NCBI GenBank assembly: GCA_003054495.1
Contig: CP028514.1
Span: 112,501-176,500 of the forward strand
DNA from: Carboxydocella thermautotrophica
Lineage (GTDB): Bacteria > Bacillota > GCA-003054495 > Carboxydocellales > Carboxydocellaceae
Length of the DNA: 64,000 bases
Direction: 5' to 3'
The notes beneath the pieces were generated by a model. That model made no database searches. It was not told where the DNA came from and was given only the letters and a program-made list of their open reading frames with translations. Positions 63,435 to 64,000 of this stretch are shown here, piece by piece. The first letter of the stretch is position 1, and each line of letters begins with the position of its first letter. A program made the position numbers and the translations under genes.

Positions 63435-64000
63435 ATGAAAATAGCAGTTACAGGTAAAGGCGGAGTAGGAAAAACTACAATTTCCGGGGTTTTAGCCAGG
63501 CTTTTTGCCGATGAAGGTTATCGGGTTTTAGCTGTAGATGCTGACCCGGACGCAAACCTTGCTTCAGCTCTGGGTATACCTGAGTCGCTTTACAAAACAA
63601 TAACCCCCTTTTCTAAAATGAAAAAGTTAGCGGAAGAACGTACCGGAGCCAATGGGGGCTATGGTTCCTTTTTCATTTTAAACCCCAAAGTGGATGATTT
63701 GCCTGAGAAATATTGTCTGGAACATCAGGGTGTTAAATTACTGGTTATGGGCACTGTTGAACAGGGTGGCAGCGGTTGTGTTTGTCCGGAGCATACTTTA
63801 CTTAAGCGATTAATGAAACATCTTCTGATTGAAAGAGACGAAGTGGTAATTATGGATATGGAAGCCGGAATTGAGCATCTTGGTCGGGGTACGGCTGAGT
63901 CGGTAGATGCTTTGTTAGTTGTAGTAGAACCAGGTCGGAGAAGTATTCAGACCGCTAACCAGATCAGGAAATTGGTTGAAGATCTTGGGATCAAAAAGGT
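63435..64000 (+). CDS. cooC: CODH nickel-insertion ATPase CooC, copy 2 (cut by window end)
   Basis: The visible 188 residues have Walker A GKGGVGKTT, DADPDANLA, and the Ni-binding C-x-C in GSGCVCPE near residue 115, as in copy 1. AGAGGAAGG precedes the ATG. About the last quarter lies beyond the window. It gives cooS2 its own nickel chaperone, mirroring cooS1-cooC1. Confidence 0.95.
   Translation, partial: MKIAVTGKGGVGKTTISGVLARLFADEGYRVLAVDADPDANLASALGIPESLYKTITPFSKMKKLAEERTGANGGYGSFFILNPKVDDLPEKYCLEHQGVKLLVMGTVEQGGSGCVCPEHTLLKRLMKHLLIERDEVVIMDMEAGIEHLGRGTAESVDALLVVVEPGRRSIQTANQIRKLVEDLGIKK

Overview
The window comes from an anaerobic, carboxydotrophic Firmicute (Clostridia), most like the thermophilic CO-oxidising genus Carboxydocella. 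That genus is my inference. What is visible is a CO dehydrogenase / energy-converting hydrogenase cluster with a CooA-type CO sensor, an anaerobic class III ribonucleotide reductase, Gram-positive style purine and heme operons, spore-type cell-wall hydrolases, and Shine-Dalgarno sites close to AGGAGG throughout.

Layout. 1-2.9 kb: the 3' part of an rRNA operon. The 23S gene is interrupted by two intervening sequences, at helix 25 (carrying the tail of a four-helix-bundle protein gene) and at helix 45, and is followed by tRNA-Asn, 5S rRNA and a terminator. 3-6.5 kb: nrdR, nrdD, a separate small gene carrying the glycyl-radical domain that NrdD lacks, and nrdG, behind tandem NrdR boxes. 6.5-9.1 kb: two small genes, then a TPP riboswitch controlling thiD2 and thiC. 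9.1-20.8 kb: mixed housekeeping and envelope genes (radical SAM protein, Ski2-like helicase, GH18 and L,D-transpeptidase wall enzymes, HD-GYP phosphodiesterase, TetR regulator, tRNA-Thr, ferritin-like protein, MazG). 20.8-27.1 kb: hpt, guaA, hemE-hemH-hemY and an iron-sulfur flavoprotein. 27.2-31.2 kb: a two-component system with a Pho-box-like promoter downstream that no longer drives a recognisable gene, then lysR and fic.

31.6-45.7 kb: purine biosynthesis. purL stands alone. It is followed by a tandem guanine plus PRPP riboswitch leader in front of a purine permease and purE-B-C-F-M-N-H-D. 45.8-47.7 kb: three tandem, almost identical Uma2-family nuclease-fold genes with a 615 bp period, differing mainly in one short block. 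47.8-49.2 kb: a TPR protein and a small unknown gene.

49.3-64 kb: the CO-utilisation island. cooA encodes the CO-sensing activator. Two good CooA operators (TGTC-R-N6-Y-GACA) precede cooS1-cooC1 and cooM-K-L-X-U-H-hypA-cooF-cooS2-cooC2. CooS oxidises CO, CooF relays electrons, CooH/L/U/X/K/M form the membrane hydrogenase that makes H2 and pumps ions, and HypA and CooC load nickel. The second cooC is cut by the window end.

The observations most worth following up are the split NrdD, the Uma2 triplication with a variable cassette, the CooA operator that also has the form of an intrinsic terminator, and the orphan Pho-type promoter.
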